From Isoetes taiwanensis (taxonomy: Eukaryota > Streptophyta > Lycopodiopsida > Isoetales > Isoetaceae), in assembly GCA_021234155.1 (NCBI GenBank), contig JAJEKV010000020.1, positions 2,655,275 through 2,719,274 of the forward strand: 64,000 nucleotides of DNA, given 5' to 3'. A model generated the notes under the pieces. That model made no database searches. It was given only the letters and a program-made list of their open reading frames with translations, and was not told where the DNA came from. How positions within the stretch are numbered: position 1 is the first letter of the stretch; each line of letters begins with the position of its first letter. The translations under genes were made by a program, and so were the position numbers. Positions 10,511 through 22,949 of the stretch are shown here, piece by piece.

Positions 10511-10547
<37 letters not shown>
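8690..10547 (+). mobile_element. 5'-truncated L1 (LINE) with poly(A) tail
   Basis: Encodes the C-terminal part of an L1 ORF2, ending at 10242: the post-palm region with ESVKLLGLPL, a WGG.AKVAW motif, and a zf-RVT-like segment near residues 380-430 (RKIQFFRWLAL, then CPL and HLFFCP). The second Cys of the usual CPLC is lost. A 3' UTR of about 270 bp follows, with AATATAAATATATA upstream of an uninterrupted A-run of about 37 at 10511-10547. Structure fits target-primed reverse transcription with 5' truncation. I could not find a target-site duplication. Confidence 0.8.
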
Positions 10548-10548
<1 letters not shown>

Positions 10549-13215
10549 CCGGCTCGAACTAGTTAAACCTAGACCAGACATCCACCTCAGTCAATCCTTT
10601 GGTAGTATTATCATCATATTACTGGACTGAGCCTATCCAGAATAGTATCCTTTTACCCATTTAACTCTGCTATAACATATGTCCACTTAGAATTTGATCA
10701 TTTAAACAACTAGCAGTGAGACAACCTTTCACTAGTTAATCCATCTATAATCATGTATAACATGTCTACATTTTGTACAGTTTGTTTATAATCATATGGT
10801 CAAAGGTTATGTGGTCAAAGCCAAGAACCTGTGTTCACAAATATTATTCATGGCCAATATCTATGCTAGACTTGAATTAAAATATGAAGTCATATGCTTC
10901 TTTTATAGAATAGGACCAAGCCTTAGACCTATCTCAAATTCTGCTCATTTATGTAAAAGATCCAATAGACCAGTAGCTTTGTAGAACTTTTAAGCATTCG
11001 CAATCTTAAAAATAGACTAGAAAGCAAAATTTACATGAAAGTAGTTATAACCCTATTTAGGTGATGCTTTTGCCATTTAGAATTCCTAGAGACGAGTCCC
11101 GCAAAATTAGTGATCTATTTCTCCATCCTTCTTGTAGCCAAATCCAACCTAGAAAAGCAAAGGGAACAATAGGAAGAAAATCCCGTACCTGCAGCCAACC
11201 AGTACCCTGTTAGCGTGAAAACGGTATCAGGGCAAGGGCCAGAAGGTACATTGGGATTTTCAGTTTATCACTGATTACCCATTGTCCCTCTTGCCCTTCT
11301 AGCCAGATTTAACTCCCAGGGGATTCAGTATTCTTTGCAGTACGGGACATGTGCATGCAAGAAAGGGGGGTTTTTTTTACCATTCAGTATTTGTATACTT
11401 AGCATTAGGGGGTTTTTTTGCCATTATCTGGGGCAAAATATATACCTTAGGGGTTAAATTAGCTTCCACAGATCAGTATACTAGGGATGTTTTTGGGCAC
11501 ACTTCGAACGCAGATGTCCATACCCTTTTATTACTAAGTGCATCCCCCGGGATTTAACTAAAAGAGTACATGGAGAAATATTATGCAACTGCTCAAACAA
11601 ATGCCAATTCTTGTCAATCCACATTAGTGCGCATAAATATTTAAGCACGGGTATAAGAACAAACACATTAGCGTGTATCAGACCTAAGTGGATAATAAAT
11701 CTGATATGGTTTGTATTATTTAACTCATTTAACTGCAGCGCATATTTGCATGATCTAAGATAATCATACAATCTGGTTATTGTATCAGATCTATATAGCA
11801 TCTGCAAACATAATGCTCCTACAAGAGCATGATTGGAAAATCATTATAATATAAAACAAATAGATCTGTTAATGAAACACAAATGGAATTAACACCCTGC
11901 AGAATATCTTCCAACATTATTTCTAGTGTTAATCATAAAATAATGTTATTAGTTTCACGTGCAGGCCTATGTTTTCCAGTATTCAAAAGCTGGAAACACT
12001 TACCATTTTGTATGCAAGCCCAAATAGAGATGGTAAAAAACAATGATTGAAATATGCATAAAAACCTGTTTTTATGCTACTCCTTATCATTCGAAGCTTC
12101 AAATATAGAATCAAGAAACTGGATGCATTTTCAGGTATAGAATCAATTAACTGCATGCTATAGTTATATCTAACAACCAAAGCGATAAGAAATTAGAAGG
12201 CTTTATCTAGCAAATCCAATACATTCTCTGTATGCATTTAGAAGATTGAATCGACAAATATTTCATAAAAACCTGAATGATTCTTGAAGTTGTGAATGGC
12301 TGGGGCATTTGCAAGTTCTCCAGGCATCTGCTGGATCCTCCAAGTATTTCGACATGAAGCTCAGCCGTAAATAGTATATGGAAAGTCCATCAGTCTTCTA
12401 CAAGGCCCTCCAGGCATTTTGAAATGTAGCTCTGCTATAGATTCATCTGCCGAATCCATCGGATCTTCTTCTTAGATCTTTAAATGGTGCCGAGATACTG
12501 TTCAAGCCTACTTAGCTCTACATCTCTACATCTGAAGATGTGAAAATATGGAGATTCAGAGGTAGTCGCTCACGATTTGAAGGGAACCAACTCACGATTT
12601 GAAGAAAAAGCAGTAAAGCCAGGGTTACACATATTTGCGGATCCGGAAACCCAGAGTATGGAGACCCCTATTTGATCGCCACTTTGCATGCGCTTAACAG
12701 ATCCATGCGCCTTGCTCACTGTCAAGCAGTCTTTAGGTATATCAATGCACAACTGTTCATATCGGGCATTTGAGCCACAACCACATTAGGGTTATCCATT
12801 AGTTAATTACTGAATGGAGTCTTAGGCATTGGACTCCAAAAATATGGAGATCAAAAAAATTTCTCTGCAAGATTAATCAACCATATCCGCCTACTATTCT
12901 TTTTAAGAAAAAGGCTGGCTCTTTGCCATAAATTATAGATGTATTAGAAGAAAAACTATTATTTTTTCTAGTATATACTAAGACCGCCTTTCTAAGACCG
13001 CCTTTCGGCCAATGCCATAATGTTAAAATCCAAGTCATGATTGCACAGCTAGCTAAATTGCCATGCATTGTGTATCACATGAATCCAATTGGTCCAAGTC
13101 CACACCTTTCTAGGTCCCAACTGCCATTATTATGGCTAAAGCCATCACTTGGCTTGTTCAACATTTCCCACTGAACAATGAAACATGGCATTTGCCCAAA
13201 TTTCAATATAAATAG
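10548..13215. other. Intergenic, no gene recognised
   Basis: No ORF with protein-like composition. Around 12300-12480 there are two imperfect copies of a block containing CTCCAAGTATTTCGACATG and CTCCAGGCATTTTGAAATG about 80-90 bp apart. The rest is AT-rich and unremarkable. Confidence 0.4.
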
Positions 13216-14639
13216 AATAGAATAGAATAGTTTTTTTAACGTCCACGAAGACCAATAGGTCATGGGACCCATACAATGGGCTAGGACCCTGCAATATTTT
13301 AAAAAAATATAGCTTATTTAGGGATCGACCAAGTTCCAGCCGAATATGCACTTTTTTCTAGGCTCAGCAATTAAGGCTCAACCATTAAACTAGTCTGCAC
13401 CAATTTCATACCATTGTATTTTCCACAGAAAAGGAAAAGAACTTAAATATTTCTCTCTATTTTTTAGATCCTTAGATAAAGCAGTCACTTTAGCCCAAGC
13501 CATCATTTGGCTTGTGTTAAAAGCTTCACATGTCCAACATACCATGCATCTGGAAGGCTGCCATGTTTGAGCACTAGGTTGAAAATATGAGTGAGTTTTT
13601 CAAGGATTAGATCACCTCTCCATTTACATAATTCTGACGCCATGCCTAGATTATCAGGGGACTTGCCATTTTTCATGTGGGTCAGTGTTTCATGTACATC
13701 CAAGGGAGAACAAATAGGCTCGGTTATAGGGAGCTTTTGGACCATTGCTTTCTAAGCAGGAATCATGTAGAGCTCTTTGAGCTAGGAAACCATCTCTTCT
13801 GCTGTAAAATCAGAATATAGAAGAGGGCTTTTAGTTATGTTCCAAAAGGCCTTCGGTTCGTCAAGTATCCTTCTAGTTAATTTTGCTTCATGTATGCGCT
13901 GCCATAATTTTCTTGCATCTCAAAGGCGCCTTATAAGTTTTGCTGGCTTTTATATTATCAACAGCCGTACTTAATGCCCGCTTGGCAAGCATGCATTCCT
14001 TGTCAAACCACTTTTGGTTCTGGCGGTTTACTATGTGCTTAATAGTCCCAAAGACTTCAGTTGCTACTGCCAACATGTTTTCAACCAGAACCTGGTTATA
14101 TCCAAGTGCATTAGCTGGCCACTTTATCTGCTCGAGTCTGCTAGTTAAAGCATCCGCACATTTGCCTGCAATTTTTTAATTGAGTTTGATGCGGTGAGGC
14201 TTCAAATCTGTTTTAGAGTTCGAGACTTATCAGCTTTAAAAGCCAGACTGGGAGGTGCGTGGTTTGAAACTAGCTGCTTTTCAAGTATATGAAAGTCATG
14301 GAGCATTGTACAAGTGGGATTACCTAGCAAGAGATCAACAACAGAGCTGCCATTTGGTTGAAAACATGTGTAATTATGCGAGTCTGGAAAAGTCTGTATG
14401 CCATTGAAAACAATCTATTTTACTGCCCCACGTAGCTGTAACACGTGATTTCCCATAGCATTGCTAATGTGATCATTGGATGTCTGCTTCCAAGGATGCT
14501 CTGATTCGATATACTCTCATAACCAGATTTCATTGTTATCATCACAAAATAAAGGAGTCTATCTCAGTCCTAACCTTGCATTGAAATCTCCTGCCACATA
14601 AAACTGATCCCTTTGATTGGTAGTTAAGAATGTCCCTGG
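13216..14639 (-). mobile_element. Degenerate LINE, minus strand, with TATTC-repeat tail
   Basis: Read on the minus strand: an endonuclease fragment with FYVAGDFNARLG (about 14560-14620), a linker with KWFDKECMLAKRA (about 14000), the start of the reverse transcriptase with HMKNGKSPDNLGMASELCKW (about 13640-13690), then a deletion to the 3' end, GTCTTCGTGGACG followed by an A-run and three TATTC units at about 13216-13240. The same 3' end occurs on the plus strand at 50830-50935. The endonuclease ends abruptly at 14639 where the Ty3 LTR begins, so the Ty3 element probably inserted into this LINE. Confidence 0.65.
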
Positions 14640-16167
14640 TGTGACGTCCCCTACTCGTATACGGTGCACTCAACGTATACAAACAGGAGCTCATCCCCCA
14701 TACTAGCTTCATACTGATACAGGGCCCTCCATGTATCACTGCAACCTTGATGAGTTCCATTGGGAAGAATGAAGGGGTCATTTTACCATGTCGCCCTCAG
14801 GGCCTACCTAGCTGCGGAAGCGTAAACATACATGTCAGTATACAATATCATCACGCAGCCACCTCGAAGGGTGGCTCATCCATATCTGCATAGACAAAGA
14901 TCAGCACATCACATATGGGTTTCCTACCCAAGCCTGAGACTCCAGGGAATGACTGACAGCTTGGGTCTCCAGAGTTCATTGCAAACAGAATTCATGGCAA
15001 TGGATTTGGCTGGCATGAGAACATGGCTTAGGGTAGTCCACTCCATCCGCCCCTTCTGTGCACACTTTGCAAAGTAGGCTGAAAAGTATTGGAACCTGAC
15101 TGTAGCCCGCCGGATGCATAGCCAAAGGGGCTATTCCTGGGTTGCATCTCCCCAGGTCCGATGGGGCAGGTAGGGATCACTCCCTCCAGAGATCTACATG
15201 CTGACTCAAGGCGACTAGAGGGCCACTGCCCTTATTCGATTTGAACCCAATGGAGAGTGACGCATCACTCCACGGGTGTCGAGTCCATGCCTTGCCCACA
15301 CTCAGTGGCAAGCCATTAGACCTAGTCCACAGTGATCCCCGGCAGATCGTTCAAGAGTCAGAACACGAACCTCCTTATAAGCCAGTCTGGCCCCTTCACC
15401 CACAACCATGTGTGGCTCTTGTACACAGGCCGAATTTACAGTGTGCTAAGGAGGCTAGCTAGGAGCATCAACTACTAGGCCTTAGGGTCTCTACCCCCCT
15501 TCCCAATACAATGAGTCCACAAAGATACATCATCATACATATCATAGAAGAACTAAAGAACAAGATCTAATCTAAATCATAGAGTTAGGTTCTTTATTTA
15601 GAGCTTGGTACTGGGGATCTAAATGGTTGCTATGGGCAATTTAATAGGCTAAACCTACTGATTCAATGACTGGAAGACGGTTTAGGCTATTAAATTGACT
15701 AAATACCTGATCCTTGGCTCGCTCCTCCTGCTCTGAACTCGACCATCCTGCTGAACTGCTAGAAGACGAAGCTAGAAGGGGAAACTAACGAGCTAAATCG
15801 CTCAAACAGAGTCTGGGAGGCGGGTTTGACTCCTGGAGCAAGTAAAACAGAGCCCTAAAATGGCATGAACGAAAATAGCAAGTTAGGGTTTCCCTTACCT
15901 AAATAGACAAAGGGTTAGGGTTAGGGTTTCCAATTATCCCTTTAAGCATGTGGGATAATTGGGTATGGCCCACTTGCCTTTATTGACTAGGTGGCATAAG
16001 GTGTCCACATGGGAAAATGTGCACCTAGATAAATGTGCACATGGGTAAATGTGCACATTAATAAATGCACACTCCTTGCGAGTTGCCCCCCTAGGGGCTA
16101 CCCGCTTGGCTACACGTCGGCGTACACGTCAGTCGGGGTGGCGTGTATGTGCTGAAACGTTATTCTC
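14640..16167 (-). repeat. Probable 3' LTR of the minus-strand Ty3 chromovirus
   Basis: Bounded on the right by a polypurine tract (minus-strand AAGGTGGGGAGAA, 16168-16185) and on the left by TGTGACGTCCCC, where LINE sequence stops. It contains four imperfect 16-bp repeats AAATGTGCACATGGGT (16010-16070) and a telobox-like run GGGTTAGGGTTAGGGTTT (15912-15928). The matching 5' LTR is largely missing on the right side, so the boundaries cannot be confirmed by repeat comparison, and the right boundary lacks a clean TG. Confidence 0.45.
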
Positions 16168-16948
16168 CCCACCTTGAAATGATGCTGTCCGCAGCATCGT
16201 GGGTCTCCCCACCTTGGGATCTTCCTAATCTGCAATCAACTTGATGCATACAATATACTACTATCATACTTACACATTTATTAGGATTACCTTAAAGTAA
16301 TATTTTTAGAACATTATTACGCCATTACCTTATCAAATAACTTATCAATTCGTAACGTCATTAAAACAAGTTATTTATTCGTTCCACTTATCACAACATT
16401 TTTGTTTCTCAAAATTTTAACATTTCATATACAATTATCCTTCGAGGTACCCTTCATTCCTTGCAACACATTCCAACAAAATTTGTGTTGCAAGTCTTTG
16501 TAGCTCGACCTCCTTGCCCTCCGAAGCGCTGTATTGCCCTGCAGGTCGACACTACGTTAGTACCATTTTTATTATTAATAAAATTTTGATTATAAGGGAA
16601 CCACCCCATCTATCTACATGACTGCATGGCTAATCTCCCGGCATAGGAAGAGGATGCTTCTTCCATCGTGGCCGTGGAGACAGCACCCTATAATGCCTAT
16701 ATGGCGCTCATGCCTACACCTTTAGTTGCCCAACGTGGAGGATAGGGTCCTTCCCGTATATGGGCCGTGAAGGATAGGGTGCTCCCCGTAGGCATTGACT
16801 AGAGGTGCTTTTCCTATCAATGCATTCCTGAATGACCTCTTATCTCTCGAGGTCGTCTACTTCCGTGGGACAGAAGTAGACTTTCTAATCTACCTTCCAA
16901 TACCAAGCATAGGTTGCATGCGTAGATTAATCTTAACTATACATAAAA

Positions 16949-18400
16949 TTAATCTACATAAATCGACATGCCTGAGCCGATTTCTTCGGAGATGACCTTG
17001 TCGTCCCATTGCTCCATAAACTGTGGGTACTGCTTTATTAGATCCTTCTTAAGTACCCATGTCGCGTCTTCTACCGGCAAGTGTTTCCACTTGACCAAGT
17101 ATTGGAGAAACTCTGATCTCCTTGTTTTCTTGAAGGCTTTATCAAGAATCAATTCTGGAACTATTTCCAGCTGCTCTTCTGTCATTTCCAACAATGTTGG
17201 AGTGTCCAAGACTTCGTCTGGATTAGGAGTATGCTTCTTCAACAAACTCACGTGGAAGACTTTATGAATCTTTAGGTGTGCTGGCAAGTCTAACTTGTAG
17301 GATTGGTTACCTACTCTTTGGACTATTCTGAAGGGTCCAGCCCACCTTGGAGCAAGCTTCTTACAATTTCCAATGCGGAGCTTCGCCTGCTTCACTTTGA
17401 TCTTGAGCCACATGTCGTCGCCAACTTGGAACTCTCTGACTGTCCGATGCTTGTCGGTGATGCTCTTTTGTTGACTCCTTGCTGCAACAAGATATCCTCG
17501 AACCTCTTCCACCAGCTGCTGCATGTCAGCCAACATTTGCTGCGAAACCTCTACCTTTGACATGGGATTGTGCCAAGTGTCTGGAATTAGGCATTGGTAG
17601 CCGTATTTGATCATAAACGGCGACATTTGGGATGATTCCTGCTTGGTGCTATTATACGCAAACTCCACCAAGTGAATAAATTCTTCCCACATACCCTGCT
17701 TGTTCCAGACATAGTTTCGTAGCATATCCTCCAAAATTCTGTTGGTCCGCTCTGTTTGCCCATCCGTCTGAGGATGATAGGCCGTGCTCATGGATAGCTT
17801 TGTCTGAATCGTTGCAAAGAGGTCCTGCCAAACGGCACTGATGAACTTCGGATCTCTGTCAGAGATGATCTCCCTTGGCATGCCGTGGAGCCTGAAGATT
17901 TCTTTGGTGAAGAGCTTCGCTGTATCCATAGCTGTGTCAGTTGTTCTGCAAGGCACAAAATGTGCCATCTTCAACAACTTGTCGACCACTACCATCAAGG
18001 CATCCTTCCCTCTTACTGTCCTTGGAAGCCCTGTTATGAAGTCCATGCTGATGACCTCCCACTTAGCGTTCGGCACCGCTAATGGTTCCAATGCTTCTGG
18101 AATTCGAAGCCGCTCTGCCTTCGTCCGCTGACATAGCTGACATTCCTTGATGTAGCGAGCTACCTGCTTCTTCATTCCTGACCAATAATAGCTGCTGCGC
18201 ACTTTGAAATATGTCTTCAGAAATCCCGCTTGGCCAGCTATTGGGTTGTTGTGGGTGTCGTGGAGAATCAACTTCCTCACCCCCAATGATTGCGGCACAC
18301 ACAACTTGTTCTTATGGTACAGAAGGTTACCTTCCTTCTTAAAATTCTTAAAGGTTTCCTTCTCCTTATCTTTCTTGCTTCCTTGCACAAGCTCGCCCAT
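16949..18400 (-). CDS. pol: Ty3 integrase with C-terminal chromodomain
   Basis: The His/Cys zinc region is visible ([15 protein letters not shown]). The catalytic core shows [18 protein letters not shown] and [14 protein letters not shown], giving the D, D and E positions. The C-terminus has the [10 protein letters not shown] strand region and a chromodomain ending with [16 protein letters not shown], the signature of chromoviruses, which is thought to direct integration to heterochromatin. Open without stops to 16949; the start is a frame artefact of the frameshift near 18390. Confidence 0.9.
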   Translation of the reverse strand: MGELVQGSKKDKEKETFKNFKKEGNLLYHKNKLCVPQSLGVRKLILHDTHNNPIAGQAGFLKTYFKVRSSYYWSGMKKQVARYIKECQLCQRTKAERLRIPEALEPLAVPNAKWEVISMDFITGLPRTVRGKDALMVVVDKLLKMAHFVPCRTTDTAMDTAKLFTKEIFRLHGMPREIISDRDPKFISAVWQDLFATIQTKLSMSTAYHPQTDGQTERTNRILEDMLRNYVWNKQGMWEEFIHLVEFAYNSTKQESSQMSPFMIKYGYQCLIPDTWHNPMSKVEVSQQMLADMQQLVEEVRGYLVAARSQQKSITDKHRTVREFQVGDDMWLKIKVKQAKLRIGNCKKLAPRWAGPFRIVQRVGNQSYKLDLPAHLKIHKVFHVSLLKKHTPNPDEVLDTPTLLEMTEEQLEIVPELILDKAFKKTRRSEFLQYLVKWKHLPVEDATWVLKKDLIKQYPQFMEQWDDKVISEEIGSGMSIYVD

Positions 18401-19719
18401 ACTTCCTTGAAGGCTGCATCTGTTGGCAAGGTTTCTTCAATCTTCTTCCCGAAGTCGCTGGAGAGTGTCAAAATTGCATTGCAATGCACTCTAGTTGTCA
18501 GCGGATGCCTTGAAAGCGCATCTGCTACCACATTGAGCTTCCCCGGCTTATAGACTATATCAAAGTCATACTCTTCGAGGAACTCCATCCCCCTTCGCTG
18601 CCTCAGGTTAAGGTGTGGTTGCATGAATACATATTGGAGGCTCTGATGATCTGTGTCCAACTGGAACTTCCTTCCCAAGACGTAGTGCCTCCAAATTCTT
18701 AGCGCCCTGACAACTGCAAGCAATTTTTGATCGTGCGTCGGGTAGCGCGTTTCGGCATCGTTCATCTTCCTGGAATCATACGCTGCTACTCGCTCTTCCT
18801 GCATGAGCACTGCACCTGTGGATATCTTACTTGCATCTGTCGCCACCAGCTTGTCTTTCTCTGGGTCTGGCAGGGTCAAGACGGGGGCGGTTGTCAAAGC
18901 TTCCTTCAACAATTCAAACCCTGCTTGGGCTTTCTTGTGCCAATGATCTGCCCAATCTTTCACCTTTTCCGCCCTCGTCAAGTCCGTTAGTGGGGCTGCT
19001 ATCTTTGCGAAGTTCTTCACAAACTTCCTGTAGTACCCTGCTAGGCCAAGAAAACTTCTGACCTCATGGACATTCTTCGGTGCCGGCCACTGAATCACTG
19101 CTTCAATATTGGCAGGGTCCGTCGAGATTCCCTCTGCTGAGATCACATGCCCCAGGTATTCCACCTTCTCCGTTGCGAAGTGGCACTTCGACAATTTGGC
19201 GTACAACTGGTGCCTTCTCAACTTCTCGAGCACCCTCCTTAGGTGTTGTACATGCTCTTCAAGGGATCTGCTATACACCAAAATGTCATCAAAGAATACT
19301 ATTACAAAGGTGTCCAAGAACTCCCTGAAGATGTCGTTCATGAGCCTCATGAACGTTGTTGGGGTGTTTGATAAGCCGAAAGGCATTATCGTGAACTCAT
19401 AGTGCCCATACCGCGTTCTGAAGGCGGTTTTATGGATGTCTTCTTCCTTTATCCGGATCTGATGATAGCCTGACCTTAAGTCAATTTTGGAGAAGACTTT
19501 TGCCCCTTGGAGCTGATCCATCAAGTCATCCGATCTGGGGAGCGCATACTTATTCTTGATGATGTGCTTATTCAACTGCCTATAATCTATGCACATCCTC
19601 AAGCTGCCATCCTTCTTCTTGACGAAAAGAATGGGTGCCCCAAATGGTGAGACGCTAGGTCTAATGAAGCCTAGGTCGAGCAATTGCTTCTTTAGCTCCG
19701 TCAGCTCCTGCGTCCTCAT
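18277..19719 (-). pseudogene. pol: Ty3 reverse transcriptase and RNase H
   Basis: Reverse transcriptase motifs in order: [35 protein letters not shown] (motif A), [16 protein letters not shown] (motif B) and [10 protein letters not shown] (motif C, with FFDD instead of the usual YIDD or FLDD). RNase H follows with [14 protein letters not shown] and the DHQSLQYVF region, then the linker [20 protein letters not shown]. The frame leaves homology at about 18390 and integrase continues in another frame. Confidence 0.88.
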
Positions 19720-19763
19720 TCTGTATGGAGCCTTGCTCGTCGGCTTCGTTCCTGGTTCGAGTG

Positions 19764-20150
19764 CTATCTCACACTCGACTCCCTGTAAGGAGGGAGGTGC
19801 TCGATCTCATCTGGAAAGAGATCGTGGAACTCCGTGATTAACTTAGCTATCTGCTTGGGCAACTTGCTGAGCACCTTGTCTTCTTTGCTTTCTTCTGACT
19901 CGGGCTCTTCGATCTCAAGCTTGAAGATATATGCTACATGGTCGCTCTTGATGCACTTGAGCAGCCGCTTACTAGACATACACTGCATGATGAGAACAAC
20001 TTCTTTACCTGTGATCTCAATGATCTTGCCGTCTGGCGTTGTGAGGGTCACCTTCCGCTTTCCACAATCAATGATGGCCCCTGCTGCTCCAAGATACTCC
20101 ATTCCTATGATCAAGTCATACTTGCCGATGCCCATTACTTCTGCCCCCAT
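19764..20150 (-). pseudogene. pol: Ty3 protease C-terminus and linker to reverse transcriptase
   Basis: Continues in frame after the TAG at 20151. GIGKYDLIIGMEYL is the usual end of the plant Ty3 protease, followed by an acidic linker and the pre-RT motif [17 protein letters not shown] one-base frame change near 19780 leads to the next frame, which resumes with the conserved [14 protein letters not shown] region. Confidence 0.8.
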
Positions 20151-21721
20151 CTAGATGTTAATTCCTGGCAAGTCGATGTCGAAGTTTATTCTCTTGCCTG
20201 TCGTTTGCCTTACTGCTCCACTTGCTAAGACTACGGGTCTCGGCTTTGACTTCAATAGTTTCAACTTCAACATCTCAACCATTCTTGGGGATGCAAAGTT
20301 GTGGCTACTTCCCGAGTCTATCAGGACTATGAAAGACTTGGCCTTGGCCTTCCCTACTGTGGAAATCACCTTATACTGATTCTCTGCTTGTTCTGTATCT
20401 ATGGCAGCAAAAATGTGACACTCACCCTGAATATAGTCGCGAGCTGCCTCGCCGTCGTCGTCAGACGGAGTGTCCCATCCACCCAACTCCGCTAGCGCTG
20501 CGCTCATGACGAAGGGGCAGTTCGTTGTCCTGTGGCCTGGCTGGAAGCACCTGAAGCAAAGCTGCTTCTCTATGCACTCCTGTCTCTTCTCCTTGGACAT
20601 TGCTTGCAAGAAGGACCGCACTGCTTTGGAGTAGTTTGACCCCTCTTGCTTGTCCTTGAAGGACACCTGCTTCTTCTCCTGCTGCTTCCCATGGTTGCCA
20701 CTATATGGGGCTTTAGCTGGACCTGGGCTGGCTGCTCTAGGAGGGCTATAACTCCATGTTGCCTTGCCTTTATCCTGGTAATACTGCTGCCTCTGCCTGC
20801 TATTCTGAGGCCCCGTTCCTTGCAAGCTTATTGCCTTGGACTCCACTTCTGATACCGTCTTGGGGTTTATTGCCCTTACAAGCTTACGGATCTCCTCATT
20901 CAATCCTTCAATATAGCTCTCCACTGCGTGCTTTTCACTCAACTTCGGCACATAAAGCCTTAGCCTCATGAATTCCTCTGTATATTTCTGGACTGATTTG
21001 TTTCCTTGCTGCAACCTGTAGAACTGCTGCATCATGTTGGACTTGTGTTCCCTTGGGACGTAGTGGCGCTTGAAAGCCTTAGCAAACTTTTTGAACCTGC
21101 AACCGTCCATGTGGCATAACCCTTCCACCAAATGCGTCCTGCTTCTTCAAGGTTGGCTGTTGCCACCCTGCCTTTGTCCTTGTCCTTCATACCATAGGTG
21201 TTACCATACTCACTCATCTCATCGAGCCAAGCCTCTGCTTCCATGCCTGACATGTTCTCGCCTGAGAATTGCTCAAGCTTCCTGGCCTTCCATACGTTTC
21301 CCAATGCTGAGTCTACCTTCTTCTGGTAATCTGAGGCCTTTGTGTCTTTGTGTCTGTCGTTTCTATAGTCCTGCACTTGTTCAGCCTCCTCCTCGGAATC
21401 AGAGTCCGAGTCCGAGCTTGAGTCAGAGGATTTCGCGCTGGGGGACCTCCTTCTCTTGCTCTTCCTCTTGTCCTTTCCTGCTTTCCGGCCTGATGCTTGT
21501 GGCAACTGGGTGTTGCCCTCCGAACCAACTCCTGCTTGAGTTACCAAGAAAGCCTTTATTTGCTCAAGGTCCGTTCTCATCTGTGACATTTCCTCCTCCG
21601 GGGTCATTGGGCCGAATGCTTCATACAGGCTCCTTGCCGGGTGCGGCCTAGGCGGACTCTGTTCTTCCCTACAGTCTCGCCGTTGTTGTTCAGCGCTGTC
21701 TGGGCCTCTAACTGCATACAC
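20151..21721 (-). pseudogene. gag: Ty3 gag (capsid and zinc knuckle) with start of protease
   Basis: Two frames that must be joined near 21100. The N-terminus carries a low-complexity acidic Ser/Asp tract (about 21380-21430), then the retrotransposon gag core with HYVPREHKSNMMQQFY and QGNKSVQKYTEEFMRL. A zinc knuckle CFRCFQPGHRTTNC (CX2CX4HX4C) lies near 20530-20560. After it, the aspartic protease starts with LIDSGSSHNF. The frame ends at a TAG (20151-20153) that replaces an expected sense codon, because coding homology continues in the same frame directly after it. Confidence 0.85.
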
Positions 21722-21837
21722 AGGTGGATCATGGCTTTACGGTTAGTTTTATTTATTCTATTGCATTATATGTGTTTGTTGGTATAGTTGTGGCACAAAA
21801 TACATCAACAAAACATTTAATAGTGCAAAAGAAAATG

Positions 21838-21984
<147 letters not shown>

Positions 21985-22844
21985 AATGGTCGTGATCGAC
22001 CACCAAGGCAATGGGGTTTGTTCGCTTTAATCCGACCAAGAAAAGAAATTTTGATCAATTGCATAAAGTTGTTTAACTAGCGGACAAAGATGATGGCTTT
22101 CTATTGTTTGTATAGGCCAAGCCTTTTTTTAAAAATAATTTGTTGGTTGAAAACTTAGTTCTTTTGCATATGCATGCAAGATAAATGGTGAAAGCTCTAC
22201 TAATATGTCATTACAGGTTAGACTAGTTGTACTCCTGTTGGAGACAATTATGTTGCATGGGCATTATTTTACTCCCATTTTTAAGAGGAACCCCTTTGGC
22301 TGTTGTTTACAGCTATTCTATGGTTGCCAGGTAGCTAACAAGCATATGCTCACATTTTTTATGTTATGAGCATAAATTTTGCTAGGCATGGAACTGTAAA
22401 TGGTTGGATTATACGGTTACTATTCTTGAACAATATTTTTTCGACATTGTTGAAGCCTTGGTGGGGTAGTCCTAGCACCATCACTGCTTATAAGAAATAC
22501 AAGGTGTTTTCTAACATATGTGTGCCTTACTGATATGGCCGAATATTTTCATATGAAAAGAATTTACCCATTGGTATGAAGCAAAGGATTAAAGAAGATA
22601 TTGGTAATATGGTTTATTTTATGCTTACCCTAAAAGGATAATGGCGGCGATGTCGTCGGATTGCTCGGCTCAAACTTGAAAATGGCCGCATGGTCGGGAT
22701 TAACTTGATATGTCAAGATCGCCAAGAATAAATGTGCTGCATTTGTTTCCTTTTTGGAAAAAGGTAAAGGATGCTTTCCGCACTACCTTTTGCATGAAGT
22801 TTCTGTTTTAGGGTTGCACCAGCAGACTCACGATGCATTATCCA

Positions 22845-22852
22845 TATAAATA
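22845..22852 (+). promoter_or_regulatory. TATA box of copy B1
   Basis: TATAAATA about 92 bp upstream of the ORF0 ATG (22944). Conserved at 29629-29636 in copy B2 and analogous to 5490-5497 in copy A. Confidence 0.55.
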
Positions 22853-22932
22853 TAGCATGTAAACTAGGCTTTCTTTGCTAGCCGATCTGCCCTTTGCCTT
22901 TTTGTTTCGGTCTATGTGCACCGGCTCATATT

Positions 22933-22949
22933 TGGCGCCCAACATGGGC
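22933..22949 (+). other. tRNA-Lys primer-site-like sequence over the ORF0 start
   Basis: TGGCGCCCAACATGGGC lies four bases after a CA dinucleotide and overlaps the ORF0 ATG. As I recall, plant tRNA-Lys ends so that its complement begins TGGCGCCCAACGTGGGGC; the match is 15 of the first 16 bases. It is repeated at 29715-29731 in copy B2 but absent from family A. It could be a relic of an LTR promoter captured by family B, or chance. Confidence 0.35.

Larger units (their letters stand above)
14640..21740 (-). mobile_element. Ty3/Gypsy chromovirus, minus strand, degenerate
   Basis: Gene order gag - protease - reverse transcriptase - RNase H - integrase - chromodomain, read right to left. Downstream of integrase there are two polypurine copies around 16175-16215, a pattern common in plant chromoviruses. 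A degraded primer site (GTAAAGCCATGATCC, minus strand near 21730-21745) resembles the usual TGGTATCAGAGC followed by CATGATCC. The right end is lost against a (TA)n array. At least three frameshifts and one nonsense codon are present. The 3' untranslated stretch 16168-16948 has no ORF. Confidence 0.85.

Noticed and set aside
12000-13100. Minus-strand ORFs of 60-70 codons
   Set aside because: Short, no domains, in AT-rich DNA with no supporting context.
15912-15928. Telomere array
   Set aside because: Only about three units of GGGTTA inside an LTR; a telobox is more likely.
16968-21651. Plus-strand ORFs across the chromovirus
   Set aside because: Shadows of gag-pol on the opposite strand; no domain content.
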